The notes beneath the pieces are model-generated. The model worked only from the letters and a program-made list of their open reading frames with translations, had not been told where the DNA came from and ran no database searches. A stretch of DNA of 64,000 nucleotides from Dendrolimus kikuchii (Eukaryota > Arthropoda > Insecta > Lepidoptera > Lasiocampidae): contig CM034392.1 in NCBI GenBank assembly GCA_019925095.2, positions 18,580,387 through 18,644,386 on the forward strand. Direction: 5' to 3'. Positions 23,370 through 34,900 of the stretch are shown here, piece after piece. Numbering within the stretch: position 1 is the first letter of the stretch; each line of letters begins with the position of its first letter. The translations under genes and the position numbers were made by a program.

Positions 23370-24110
23370 CATGGTCACAGTGTTCACTCCCGGTGCAAAT
23401 GAGTGGCGTCCCGGCCTTGGCGTCCGCAAAATCTCCAGTGTCGCTCTGCCAGCTTTTCTGTCATCGGGTTACAATACGAGTGATTTAGTATTCAACATTT
23501 TACAAAAGACCAATTTGCAGTTCAAAATTACCTATTTAACCGATGCCAGAAGAATTTGATCAATGGCTTGCCGTAACGTCAAGTACCCATTGTCCTTACT
23601 TCACAGCAAGCGTGGGACAGGCCACTCTGCGAATTTACGCGGAGTAATCTTCTTCAAACGTGTACCAGTTCAGCAGAGCGCGCCCGCCTCTTAGCTATCG
23701 CTTACCCATTATTTTATAAGAACACACTTCTGAACAATACTATATTCCGATTAGCCACGAGTTTATGCCTGGGGGCACCATGTTGCGTACCAAATCACTG
23801 TCAATGTGGAGTTATGGTAGACCGATTTGGACACCACGGGTTGTCATGTTTGAAAAGCGCCGGAAGAAGATCTTGTCATGCCAGCCTCAACGACATCATC
23901 CGCCGAGCTCTTGTCAGCGTCGGCGTAACGGCCATTCAAGAACCAAATAGCCTGACACGTGACAATGCCAATGTAGTTTAGGATGCGCCCTGTGATGACA
24001 CACTGGCCCCGTCACATCTTCAATGATCGAGTCAGAGGCTGGCAACTCCGTCGCTTCAGCTGAAGACGTCAACCGGATCGAATATAGAGCCTTAGGAAAA
24101 TGTTACATAT
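23370..24110 (+). pseudogene. degenerate non-LTR retrotransposon C-terminal domain
   Basis: In one frame around 23797-23970 the plus strand reads CQCGVMVDRFGHHGLSC, then GRRSCHASLNDIIRRALVSV. This Cys/His-containing motif (C-x-C ... DRFGHHGLSC ... H-x-x-LNDIIRRAL) is common after the reverse transcriptase in one group of animal LINEs. Stops and frame shifts occur on both sides. The GC content is higher than in the flanks. Confidence 0.55.
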
Positions 24111-24224
24111 TTGTGCCGTTTGTGGTTGAAGTTTGGGTGTTGTGAGCTACTAATGGAACGCCCTGTTTGTGTATTTTAGTTTTAATGTCTTTTTTTTATC
24201 AGAATGCATAAAAAAAGATAAATG

Positions 24225-24510
24225 TCAAAGAGTTTTTGGCGGGAACTGAAAGGAGATGTCGTGCTGTGCAGTTTTATTTTCTAAAAATGTGTAAAATTGA
24301 TCTAAAATGAACAATAGTTGTAGGATATTGATAGTTTTTGAGTAGTAATTATGTGTTTTTGCGAGAAATGTGAACTATATAGCCAAATGAGGCCTTTCGA
24401 GTTTTCACAAGAACTCCGTTGAATGACGTCCATTGTAGCTTACAATACAACGGTGCCTGGCTTAAAGACCTAGTTGACAAGTCTTAAACATAAAATAAAA
24501 TAAATGTCAA
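24225..24510 (+). mobile_element. dispersed repeat family B, copy 1
   Basis: It runs from agtttttggcgggaactgaa to an A-rich tail (aaataaaataaa). A second copy lies at 40311-40643. Common landmarks are gtgctgtgcagttttatttt, aatgaacaatagttgtagga and cacaagaactccgttgaatg. It looks SINE-like because of the tail. It ends about 210 bp before the HSPA14 start codon. Confidence 0.65.
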
Positions 24511-24721
24511 AATTGTCAAACCCAAACTTCAAAGTTAAATTTGAAAAATTGTGAGGAATTCATTTTAATTTTACTACATGCTTTTTTCAACTTTTTTGTG
24601 ATAGACTAGACTCTTCAATCAATTAATAATTATATTTTGCTTTTAATAATTATTACCCTCATTGGGATTGCTGTGTAGAAACTTGTGTTAGTTGTTTTGC
24701 AAGAACATTTTTGCAGTTATC

Positions 24722-26143
24722 ATGGCATCCGCTCATGGCATACATGTTGGTAACAGCTCAGCGTGTTTAGCATCGTTCACAAATGGAGCAGCGGCGGTAA
24801 TAGCCAACGATGCAGGTGATCGAGTAACACCAGCTATTATTGCACTTAACGGTGCTGAATGGGAAATCGGCCTTCCCGCGAAGTCGGGAAATGCATCATC
24901 CAAGTCTATAATTAAGCATAATAAACGCCTGATGAACAGTGATTTTAATGAAGAAGACTTGGCATATGTTGAGGCATCATCATCATGTCGAATCCAGAAC
25001 GACGAAAAACTTGTATATGAATTTGAAACAAGTGAAACAACACTGTATTCAAATCCAGATAATATAGCCATGAAAATTTATGCAAAGCTTTTTACAATTG
25101 CCAGCCATTCTATGAGTAATGAAGGTGATTTAAAATTAGTTTTAGCAGCACCACTGCATTGGTCAAATACTAGCAGGGATCGTCTAGTGAAGTGTGCTGA
25201 GTTGGCTGGGTTTGATGTTTTGCAGGTTATCAGTGAACCAGCTGCAGCATTACTAGCTTATAATCTTGAAGAAATTACAGAAAACACGAATGTATTAGTC
25301 TATAGACTTGGAGGGTCAACTTGTGATGTTTCTATTGTGAAAGTCTCTAGAGGATTTGTTATAGTTGAGAAAAATATATTTTGTTCTGATTTAGGGGGTC
25401 AGTGTCTCACAAAAGACCTAGCTGATTATATTGCTCAAGAGTTCCGACAAAAATGGAAATTAGATCCTCAAGAAAGTAGAAGAGCTATGGCAAAATTATT
25501 ACACCATGCAGATAACTGTAAACATGTTCTTTCAACATTAAATTCAGCTCATGTTTTCATTGAGTCCTTGTTAGATGGTGTTGACTGGAGTCAGAATGTG
25601 TCCAGGGCAAGATTTGAGAATATAATTCAATCCAAATTATCTGCTTTTATAGAACCTGCACAAAAACTTATTGAAAGTTTTGATGAACCAATCACAAAGA
25701 TTGTGTTATGTGGTGGAAGCATGAAGATTCCAAAATTGCAGTCAGCTGTAGCCAATCTGTTGCCTGAAGCTGAAGTACTCTCGGGAATAAGCCCGGATGA
25801 AGTTTTTGCTGTAGGTTGTGCTAGGGAAGCGGGCCTATTATTAGATGTTCCTGAATTTTCACTTAAAGATTTGAACATGGAAGTTGAATTTTTAGTTAAA
25901 GAAATTTATATGAAATTCTTGGATCAAACGGTTCAATTGTTTAAAGAAGGTACTCCTCCATTTACTCAGAATATACAAAATATAGAAACAGCTGACAATA
26001 TCAAAAACTTTAATGTCACTTTACATGAAAGTCCAGATAGTGAAGAATTTGCAAATGAAACATTTAATGTTGAAAGTCTTAATAAACCATTTACACTTAA
26101 AGCAACACTACAACAGTCAAAGGTTTTAATTCAAGTGGAATAA
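24722..26143 (+). CDS. HSPA14: HSPA14-type Hsp70 (ribosome-associated Hsp70-like protein)
   Basis: This intronless coding region encodes 473 residues from MASAHGIHVGNSSACLASFT. It matches the nucleotide-binding domain of Hsp70 in order: phosphate-1 loop at 5-18, NDAGDRVTPAII at 29-40, SEPAAALLAY at 171-180, phosphate-2 loop LGGSTCDVSIV at 196-206, and adenosine motif VLCGGSMKIPKLQ at 328-340. The substrate-binding part is short and divergent (residues ~385-473), as in HSPA14, whose human form has 509 residues. That family pairs with the J-protein DNAJC2/zuotin on ribosomes as the RAC chaperone complex; this role is known for the family and inferred here. The ATG at 24722 is preferred because the open frame to its left lacks another ATG and the family starts at this point. 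AATAAA at 26165 follows the stop. Confidence 0.93.
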   Translation: MASAHGIHVGNSSACLASFTNGAAAVIANDAGDRVTPAIIALNGAEWEIGLPAKSGNASSKSIIKHNKRLMNSDFNEEDLAYVEASSSCRIQNDEKLVYEFETSETTLYSNPDNIAMKIYAKLFTIASHSMSNEGDLKLVLAAPLHWSNTSRDRLVKCAELAGFDVLQVISEPAAALLAYNLEEITENTNVLVYRLGGSTCDVSIVKVSRGFVIVEKNIFCSDLGGQCLTKDLADYIAQEFRQKWKLDPQESRRAMAKLLHHADNCKHVLSTLNSAHVFIESLLDGVDWSQNVSRARFENIIQSKLSAFIEPAQKLIESFDEPITKIVLCGGSMKIPKLQSAVANLLPEAEVLSGISPDEVFAVGCAREAGLLLDVPEFSLKDLNMEVEFLVKEIYMKFLDQTVQLFKEGTPPFTQNIQNIETADNIKNFNVTLHESPDSEEFANETFNVESLNKPFTLKATLQQSKVLIQVE

Positions 26144-26164
26144 AAAAATGTAAATTCGAACTAT

Positions 26165-26170
26165 AATAAA
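26165..26170 (+). terminator. poly(A) signal of the HSPA14-type gene
   Basis: Canonical AATAAA lies 22 bp after the stop codon. Confidence 0.65.
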
Positions 26171-26279
26171 AATGTCAACCTAGTAACTTTTTATTTCTAC
26201 TTGTGCTACTCTATATGTATTGTATGCCTATTACTTCAATGATACTTTTATATTTTTAATTTTATACTAGTATTATAAA

Positions 26280-26460
26280 GAGGTAGTTCGTGATTTTGTT
26301 TGTAAGAAGTAATCTTTTGAACTACTGAACTGATTTTGAAAATTCTTTCACCAGTAGTTAGCTACATCATTCTTGAATGACATAGGCTATATTTGAATGT
26401 GATCAATAATAATTTTAAATTGTTTAATAACAATATAGCGAAGTGGGCATGGTTCAGCTG
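26280..26460. repeat. common interspersed repeat piece
   Basis: The stretch gaactactgaactgattttg and agcgaagtgggcatgg belong to a pattern also seen at 41800-42210 and 61960-62550 (aactactgggccgatttc; gaagtcgcgggc). Its class is not clear. Confidence 0.4.
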
Positions 26461-26519
26461 TCTTATACATGAGACACCTGGAAAGTTGGAAAAATAAAAA
26501 AGTGTTCATAAAAAAAAAG

Positions 26520-27469
26520 GGTAAATATATTTTTTATTAAATCTTCAAAGTACTCTCCACCAGCCTCTGCATAAAGTTTCATGCGTCTAAACTAGTTATC
26601 GAAACACTTAGTCCACGGCAGATATCTCATTTACAGCTTGCCTGAACACTGACAGCGCATCTTCTGGTGACAAAAACTGTATCCCTTTGAGTTGATTTTT
26701 TTTACTTTTGGGGATAAAAAGAAGTCACACAATGTAAGGTCAGGGCTGTAAGGAGGGTGATTCAGTTTTAAGAGTGGTATGTATGGGCGGTCACATTGTT
26801 GTGGTGGAGCAGTAGCCCATGGAGCCCTGTGTTTGGTCGCTTGTTGCTCACAACAGAGAAAACTTCTGCCGAACAAATGGTAGTATACCTTTGGGTTGAT
26901 GCTTCTTTGGTTCTTCCATAAAGGAATTGACACCAAGTAGTCAGTCAAATTGAAAAACTTGCGATCAAATTCTTCCCCCCACTTCTAGATCGCTTCACTT
27001 TGGTAGGTGTTGATTCGTTTTGACACACTCAAACCGTCGACTAGCACTTCATTTCTGGATCGTATTGATAAATCCAGAACTCATCACCTGTAATGATGTC
27101 GTAACCACGCCGAGACAAGCCTGCTTCAAATTTGTTTGTCATATCACGGCACCATTCCACCCGAGCCTGCTTCGGAGCATCGGTGAGGATGTGCGGCACC
27201 CAGCGAACTATCTTCCTTACGCGAAGATGCAGGTGTAGAATCTCCTGAAGGCTTCCCGATCCAAACTGCAGGACGTGCTGAATCTCTTGATACGTAACTC
27301 GCCTATTGTTTTGGATTAAATTTTTCGCTGCTAGTACATTTTCTTCCGTAACAGTCGTCGAAGGACGACCACTTCTTTCTTCATCCCCGCCATTTAGTCG
27401 ACTGCGCTTGAATTCGTTGTACCAATGATACACGGTTGCCTTAGAAGGGCGAGGGCCTTCATCTATGAA
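26520..27469 (-). pseudogene. broken mariner transposase
   Basis: The minus strand reads a mariner-family transposase in two pieces. The N-terminal part (27466-27041) includes helix-turn-helix residues (PSKATVYHWYNEFKRSRLNG), SGRPSTT, GVRK-like sequence and the first catalytic Asp in ITGDEFWIYQYDPE. The C-terminal part (26948-26631) includes HPPYSPDLTLCDFFL, with the last catalytic Asp of the D,D34D set. A frame shift and loss of sequence separate the pieces, and the first ~50 residues are missing where the foldback element at 27470 begins. It is non-functional. Confidence 0.85.
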
Positions 27470-27697
27470 CACAAACTACTATGGATACCACGTATTCCAT
27501 TTGAAGTCTATCGTACGATTCGTCCGACGTCCGGTTTCAGGTCAGGCGACACTTGAAAGTTGAAAGCACAAACTACTATGGATACTACGTGTACGTATCT
27601 TTTGAAAGTTGAAACTTGAAATCCTAAAAAATCCATTTTTCAATCAGCGCGTTCCATCAGTAGCATACGTAGTATCCTGTATCCATAGTAGTTTGTG
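27470..27697. mobile_element. foldback element with duplicated left end
   Basis: The 19-bp sequence cacaaactactatggatac occurs at 27470-27488 and 27567-27585, and its exact reverse complement at 27679-27697. The element sits exactly at the truncated N-terminal end of the mariner remnant. Confidence 0.75.
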
Positions 27698-28134
27698 TCA
27701 GTAGCTCACAACGCCCAAAATGCTCCGCTAGTCGTTCCATAAGGCGACCGCGGTCGTTGTGGTCGTGGCGAAAACGTCGCTAATGACATCATTATTTTCG
27801 TTCACACAACGACCCATATCAAGAGGTGGGTCGAATAACGAATCCACTTTACGGGTTTACGATTGTACAGCCAGCAAGCAAGTAGAACGGGAAAAATTGC
27901 GGTCGTGAACGTGATCGTTCTGTGTCTAATGGAACGTAGCCGATAATTTAAATTAGCTCGTAAGCAATGTAGAGGGAAATTTTGAAATTGGAATGTACCT
28001 ATTTTATAAATAATCATATTATATTTTCAAAATATATTATAACTGGTCAGTCTCTCATACATAAAAACTTTTTTCGCAGTACTTTCTGAGAGGCCTTTTA
28101 ATGTATAATATAGGTTTGAATCTCACACAACAAA

Positions 28135-28206
28135 ATGTTTGTGATCACTCTAGCTTTACTCTTTGTCTTTTCAAATTGCTCTAAACTTAGTGTTAATTAT
28201 TCATAA
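28135..28206 (+). other. short ORF resembling a signal peptide
   Basis: ATG at 28135 opens 23 codons starting MFVITLALLFVFSNCSKLSV. It lies 600 bp upstream of the MINPP1 start, which has its own signal peptide. It could be an alternative first exon, but there is no clear donor and it may be chance. Confidence 0.2.
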
Positions 28207-28807
28207 ATATTTTATACGGTCTGAATTCATAAATTCCGTGAAGTTACATTTTAAAACAAATAAAATCAGGACCTATGTTTTTAAAAAAAATCATAATAAT
28301 ATGTAATCTAAATATTTTCTATAGTTTTGTATTGATTTCTTTCTTGTAGGTTAAAAGCATTCATTATTTTAAGGTTAAAAGTTAACAAGAGTTGTAAAAT
28401 ATTGATTGCTTGACACAAAGAATGGTGTGTTTATAATATGAATCTCAACTGCATAGTGAAATGTGCCTTTTCGGGCTACCACATTACTCTCTGTTTCTCT
28501 TGGCGTCAGTCAAAGACCTAAACTTTGGCTGAAAACTTACTTGTTTTGCTTGCTAACATTATTCTGCATAGGTTGACACTGGCTAGATGATACACAAATC
28601 GTGCAGTCATATTAAAAAGTAAGCAATTTGTAGTTGACATTCCGTCCTTGTGCGTGTTGCATTAATAAAAACTGTCAAGATTTCAAGAAGAATTTAAGTT
28701 TGTCAACTTTGCCGGGTTTGGAGATTTTTTTAAAACAAAAATATAATAACAATATAAAATTAATAGTGTTAATTTAGGACAGTAGGTAATTAGTCTGAGT
28801 TTACATT

Positions 28808-28955
28808 ATGCGAATGTACATAACTATTTTGTTTACTATTTTATGTAGTTTAAATGAAGCTACATTCAAATCTAATGATGTCCATAATCATCTGGGTTCT
28901 CGGACACCTTACAGATTTAGATTCAATAAAAATGATACGAAAATAAAATATCCAA
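28808..28955 (+). CDS. MINPP1: MINPP1 exon 1: signal peptide
   Basis: It encodes the signal peptide and the LGSRTPYRFRFNKND segment. It ends in phase 1 at a gtaagt donor. Confidence 0.8.
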
Positions 28956-31900
28956 GTAAGTTTTAACTAATTAGTGTAATAAGTTAAGCGCTATGTGATT
29001 TTTTAATCTGGAAACTTGATAATTACAACTTTTGAATTTTCGCTTGAATTGTAAAGGTATTGCTTTACAATTCATGTCCACTGAACCACGCATTTTTATG
29101 TATAAGTTTTATCCATCTGCATCTACCTATATCAGACTTCATCATGTACCTACACTATTCAACCTCAATAAAGACTCAAAAGTGTAAAAAGTGCAACTAA
29201 AAATTAAAAGAGAATTTAATTGACCATTAAGGGTAAATATTATTAAATATTTAGGTTTGACTAAGCACACTTTATTATAAAGATTTAGTGTAAATTAAAA
29301 TCCTTCTGACTTCATCATACTCATCTGTTTGTAAATGTCAGAACTGTTTAGAGATTAATGTCACTATATAGATGAAATTTAGAACATTTTCTACGAACTC
29401 TTATATAATATTTTATGCAATTATGAAATCACTCCCCAGAGTAGGACCATAAGAGTTTCTTTTACCTTTAGGTATTGGACCCTTAAAAGTTAAGGTTGGC
29501 CCACTGCACATGTAAGCGAGTGTAAGTTTTGGTATACATGAACATGTGGAGTTATAAAATTAAAGTAACTTATTACATTTACTCTTTGTAGATTGTAAAG
29601 ATGCAAAGATATGGATGTTAGTAAGACATGGCACCAGGCTACCAAGTGATACGGACGTGATTGGCATGAATACAACATTAAAAGATTTAAAGTTTGAAAT
29701 TTTACTTTATCATCAGTTAGGGCAAGGTAAAATACTCTCTTTTGTAAGATTCAGAAGTAACTTGTAATCATACTGGCTGAAAATAGTGTCATTTTAAGGT
29801 TTCTTCTTTTTTAAATATAGTTTTTAGGTATTTTAAGAATAATTATACTTAGGAGTGGCAGAGCTCCAGTCATGATATAATTATATCTGAGCTGAAAAGA
29901 GATGAGATATCAATTCTAAAAGATTTGCCTGGGATTTGTAATTCTGTGATTTGTCAGGGCACTGTGTTCAAGGCATGTGGCTCTATATTTTATGCAATTG
30001 TAGTTGTAAGTGGTTGTAGTAAATGCTGGCAGTAGTTTCTTAAAGATAAAAGTTAAAGAAATATAACCTTATACTTGAAGTATTTTTTCTTGTTAATTGT
30101 TATCCCTGGAGTCGTTGCTTCACAGTTTCTTGGTAGAAGTTGAACTTTATTACCAACTCAGATTCATATTAATTATGAGTGTTATTTATATTAAAATAAC
30201 CTTTGTATTTCATGACTTAGGATGATACTTCATTGGTGTACAATGTTTGGTCTTGTGGAGAATCCTCGTAAGACTCAAGTGATAGTAGCCCCAGAATACA
30301 TACAAAAGTGGATTTTGCAGCTTTACCGAACATTGTTTTTGATGACACTTATAGACATTGACTGACACAATAAATTTGTCTAACTTTTAGATCCCTGAGG
30401 AAGCTGAGAAATTGTCCGCCTACTGCCACCATAATTATGCTTGCACAGTCTCTTTTGCTACCTCTTTTAGATTGAGTTGACACCTGCTATCTTGACTAAC
30501 CATAGAACAAGTAAATAAACTTGAGTGACTTCGGTACTATTGCATTAGGTTCATATTTGGATTGCGAAAATATGACCATGTTTCTGAATTTCATGAAAAA
30601 CTCAAGTGGCTCCCTATTCAAATTCGAAATATGCACATTCTCACATTACTTTATAACATTATTTATTCCTAGTAGTCCTCTTTATCTTAAGAAACATTTT
30701 GAATTCCTTCACCTTTATACTTCCCACAATTTTCCCACTCACGCATATTATAAACTCAGGACGTCTGCACACAGTTCATGTTTTTATGATAACTCTTTTA
30801 CAGTGTAGGCTGTCAAACTTTGGAATATGCTGCCAATTACTATTAGAGAGGCCGATTATGCCTAATTCTCATAGTGTAGATTTATTAATAAGTATATATA
30901 TATATCTCTCTCTCTTATAAATTTGATATATATTTCATAAATTAAATACATTCAGCATTTAATTTATGAAATATATAGTTTACATATATCTATTTAAGTT
31001 TTATGTAGTAATATACACCACTTATGTCTCCAGATTAAGTTAAATTATTGTTTAAGGTAGGTTGCCTGGAAGAGAATACTTTAAGTGATAAGGCCCCGCC
31101 TATTGTTTTTACCAAGAAAGTATTGTAATCATCCTTTTTTGTAATTGTATAGTATATGCGCAAAAAAGTGTTATCTATTCAGCAGCATAAGCATGTAACA
31201 GTATATTGACCTGTACAGCAGTAGTTTTGCTCTTTAAGATTTCAAGGCTTTTTTAAAGGAGTAGACTGCAATCTCACTCCTAAGTCACATTTATATGTTG
31301 TTTTTGTGGGTTGCCAAAACCTGTTTCACTTTGTAATAGCTTAGTAATAGGTTACATACAGCAGCTTAGACCTCATCTATTGTAAATGTTCAACATGTGA
31401 TTTTTTGTCATATTAAATCAAATTATATATTTTAATAAATGTGTAAAATATCATTACAGGGGAACTAAGTGAAAAGCAGTTGTCGAGTTTTGAAGAATGG
31501 TCACCTAATGTGGATATAGAGCATAATAAATTTTTAACAACTGAAGGCGAAGAAGAATTGCTTCTCCTCGCCCAAAGAATGCAAAAACGCTTTCCTGGTG
31601 CTATTAAACATAAATATAGCAATAACTCGTTTTTGGTAACTATTTTAATAGTTTATTTACAAATATCAACATATGTTAATATTATATTTATATATCAATC
31701 ATATTATATGTTAATGGAAATAGCCCTTTTGTTTCTCCCCTTCTCCCTTGACCCATAGGTTTGCTGGTAGAAAACTCTTTTAGGGTTAACTCCCCTTTGT
31801 ACATTACCACTGTTTTATAGTTTTTTATATAACTTTTTGTGTAAAATAAATAATAAAAGAAAATAACTTCTTCATGTTATTTGTTCTTAATGTTCTTCTG

Positions 31901-34900
31901 AATGTGAATTGTGAGTTCCGACGCCAGCTTTTATATGAGTGTTGCAAATTATGATGACATTTCTATAACAAGTGAGACAGTGTATTAATTATAGTTTAAA
32001 AAGTAATTATAATAATTTCTATCATGATATTTTAAAGTTGTAACATGGTATTTGAATGCCCGGTTTTTTATATGAACATTGTTTCAGGATTTATTATGGT
32101 ATGTGTCAACCACCTTATTGTTTTTGATAATTTAAATTACAAATGTTTTAGTTTAAATACACAGCGACTCAAAGAGCTCAGGAAAGTGCACGGCATTTTG
32201 CTAATGGTTTATTCACTAAGAAGGATACACAAGATGTAGTATTTGCACCAGCTGCTAAAATTGAACCAGTAATAAGAGTAAGTGTAAGAGTAATTCATTG
32301 TGTTACACTATTTGAATTTTGATAATATTAAAATATTTTTATTCTTTAAAAATGGTCTTAAGCTCTTCTATATGCATGTCATATAACAAAAATAAAAGTA
32401 AATCTGCTAAATAATATGGCACGTAAGAATCCTTATTCCAGTAACCTCGAGTGGTACATATTATATAATTTTATATCTTTCACACAATAAGATAGCTATT
32501 TATGACACTACTAGTGTGGTAAGTTGGTACTTATAAAGGCGAAGACGAGATGAAGTGACAACGCGTGCCACGCGCGGGCTTGTGGCATACAACGTGTTTC
32601 AACACAGTTGTGAAAAAACAGTACCATGGGTAATGAAACAAACAAATATCAGTCGGAAAGTCGCAACAATCGTTGACGTTTCTAATATGAAAATGGCGCC
32701 ATGTACACGTGGTGAAAATTAGAACTACATCTTTCATCTCATTTTCTATATAGTATTAATGTAAGACGAATGTTTTGCTCAAAAGCACTTCCAAGGAGGT
32801 TCGATTGTTCAACTTATTTATTTTCGTAATGTGAAACTCCTTAGGTGAATTCTTATATATAATTCACCTATGTACCTGTTTAACCGCACGGCATGCCGCA
32901 CAACTGGTGCTTACGTACGAGTACCTATTTGCAGCACATTCCATTGTATGGTGCATAATTTTTAACTTTCGAACAATGTATACAGGCTTCGTAAATGCAT
33001 TTTTTGAGCAAATGTGTTGAAAAATATATTACTATATATAATATAAAATATATTCAGGCTACTGGGTGTAAATTATGTTTATTTAATAATAGTGCTATGA
33101 ATGTGTGTACATGTGTGTGAATGTTCATGCATGTGCGTCATTCTGTATATTCTTTGTTACCTTATAGCTAAACTCTGTTGGTAAAGGGTTACATAATTAT
33201 TTTTGTACAATATTTTTTAAATTGCTTCTTGTTAATGTTATGGTGTAGTAGCTGTAAAAAAAATAATATAAATTAATATTACAGTGTACTCATTTCTATA
33301 AATCATTGTACCATCATGCACTTATTGAAGCAATGATATAGAATCAATTCACCACTGACTGGCAATTACGTTCCATGAACAAAATCGTAAATGAGTAGTT
33401 CATTTTTTTGTATACTAATAGCATTATAATATTGATTCAATTATTTCAAGCTTCACATACAATGGGTTGCAATTTTTCAGTTTTACAAGCATTGTGACAA
33501 GTGGCAAAAGCAAATTAAGAAAAATCCCAACACATACAGGGAACAGAAGCTCTTTGCTGTTAGTAAGGAAATGAATAAAACCATGGAATCAGTGTCTAAG
33601 AGATTAGGTTTCAATAGTGTTCTTGGCTTGGGTGCGTAATCCATCCATAACTGCTAAGCTATAATACAGCTTGCTATGCCATTTTCTATCATATCAATTC
33701 AGTATAATAAACTATTCACAAGCAAGCTAACAGCAATATGCGGTTTATGAATTTTATATTTCTATTTCTATGTCTGTATGTTGTAGGAAAGTGGTGAGGG
33801 AAATGGACTGTGCTACTAATAGTCGGTTCCTATATGTTACTGACCGTTAATTTGCATACTATCGGTTAAAATACTACATAAGCTCTATACATGTAATGTC
33901 AAATATCAATTGATGGTAGGATAAGCGAATGAATAGTAAGATATAGAACTGGTCATAAGTAAACAACAAATTACCGAAGACCGCACAAAGCGGAAAAGAA
34001 AAAGTAGGAAGGAGGACAAACAAAATTTAACGCTCGGATGATGATGATTTTTATTTATTGTATGAGTTCGGCAAATAGGCAGACGGCCCATCTATTGGAA
34101 AGTGGTAACCATCACCTATGAACATTTGTAACACCAAAGGTGCTACCATTCTAGACTGATCTGGAACCCGGCCAACTAATGCCGGAATGCAACTCAAGAT
34201 TGTTATGGCAGCATACTCTAGACCAGGGGTGCTAGCCATCCAGGCAAGCAAATATCCTACCACTTGGCTGTGGGGTGTTTTTGTCTTGTTTGGAGTTTTT
34301 AAAAGTAAATGAGTTGAGTTGTAATGTCACGCTATGGGGGAAAAACTTAATACAATTGCAAAAGCTTCTTCATTTCGCCAGATATTATCTCAAATGTCCT
34401 TCATATATAAGTGAATTTTCTTTTTAAATATAATACCTACTTAGCTTTTTATCCTGACTTGGCTTGTTAACACTGCTTAATTGTATATAACCACACTTCA
34501 ATGTAATTATAATGTATTTAAATAATACCTGTTTGTATTGATTAGAATAATTCCTTTATTTTCAGATACAGTGAACTTAATGTACAAAGTATGTGGATTT
34601 GAGACTTCATGGTATAAGCATCATGAGTCACCTTGGTGTTATGCTTTTGATTCCAATGATGCTCAAGTAAGTTATTGAAAATAACTAACACGGTAAAATT
34701 TACTACTCATTTAATTATTGTGTTTATTTTGACGTAATAAATTTGTTCTCCATTTAAGATAGTCTTATGTAATCGATTGTTATAATATGTTTATGATATG
34801 ATTATAGACTATGATAGATGACCATCGCTTAATTCATCCCTACCCTCACCGTTTGAATAAAGTGGTTGCATTCACGTAGCTCCTAAACAAATTTTAAAAT

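Noticed and set aside
24733..25071. 112-codon minus-strand ORF
   Set aside because: Antisense shadow of the HSPA14-type coding region.
34801..34900. Possible exon after gattatag reading TMIDDHRLIHPYPHRLNK
   Set aside because: Considered as the missing MINPP1 exon, but it bears no resemblance to the family segment and has no donor of the needed phase before the stop.
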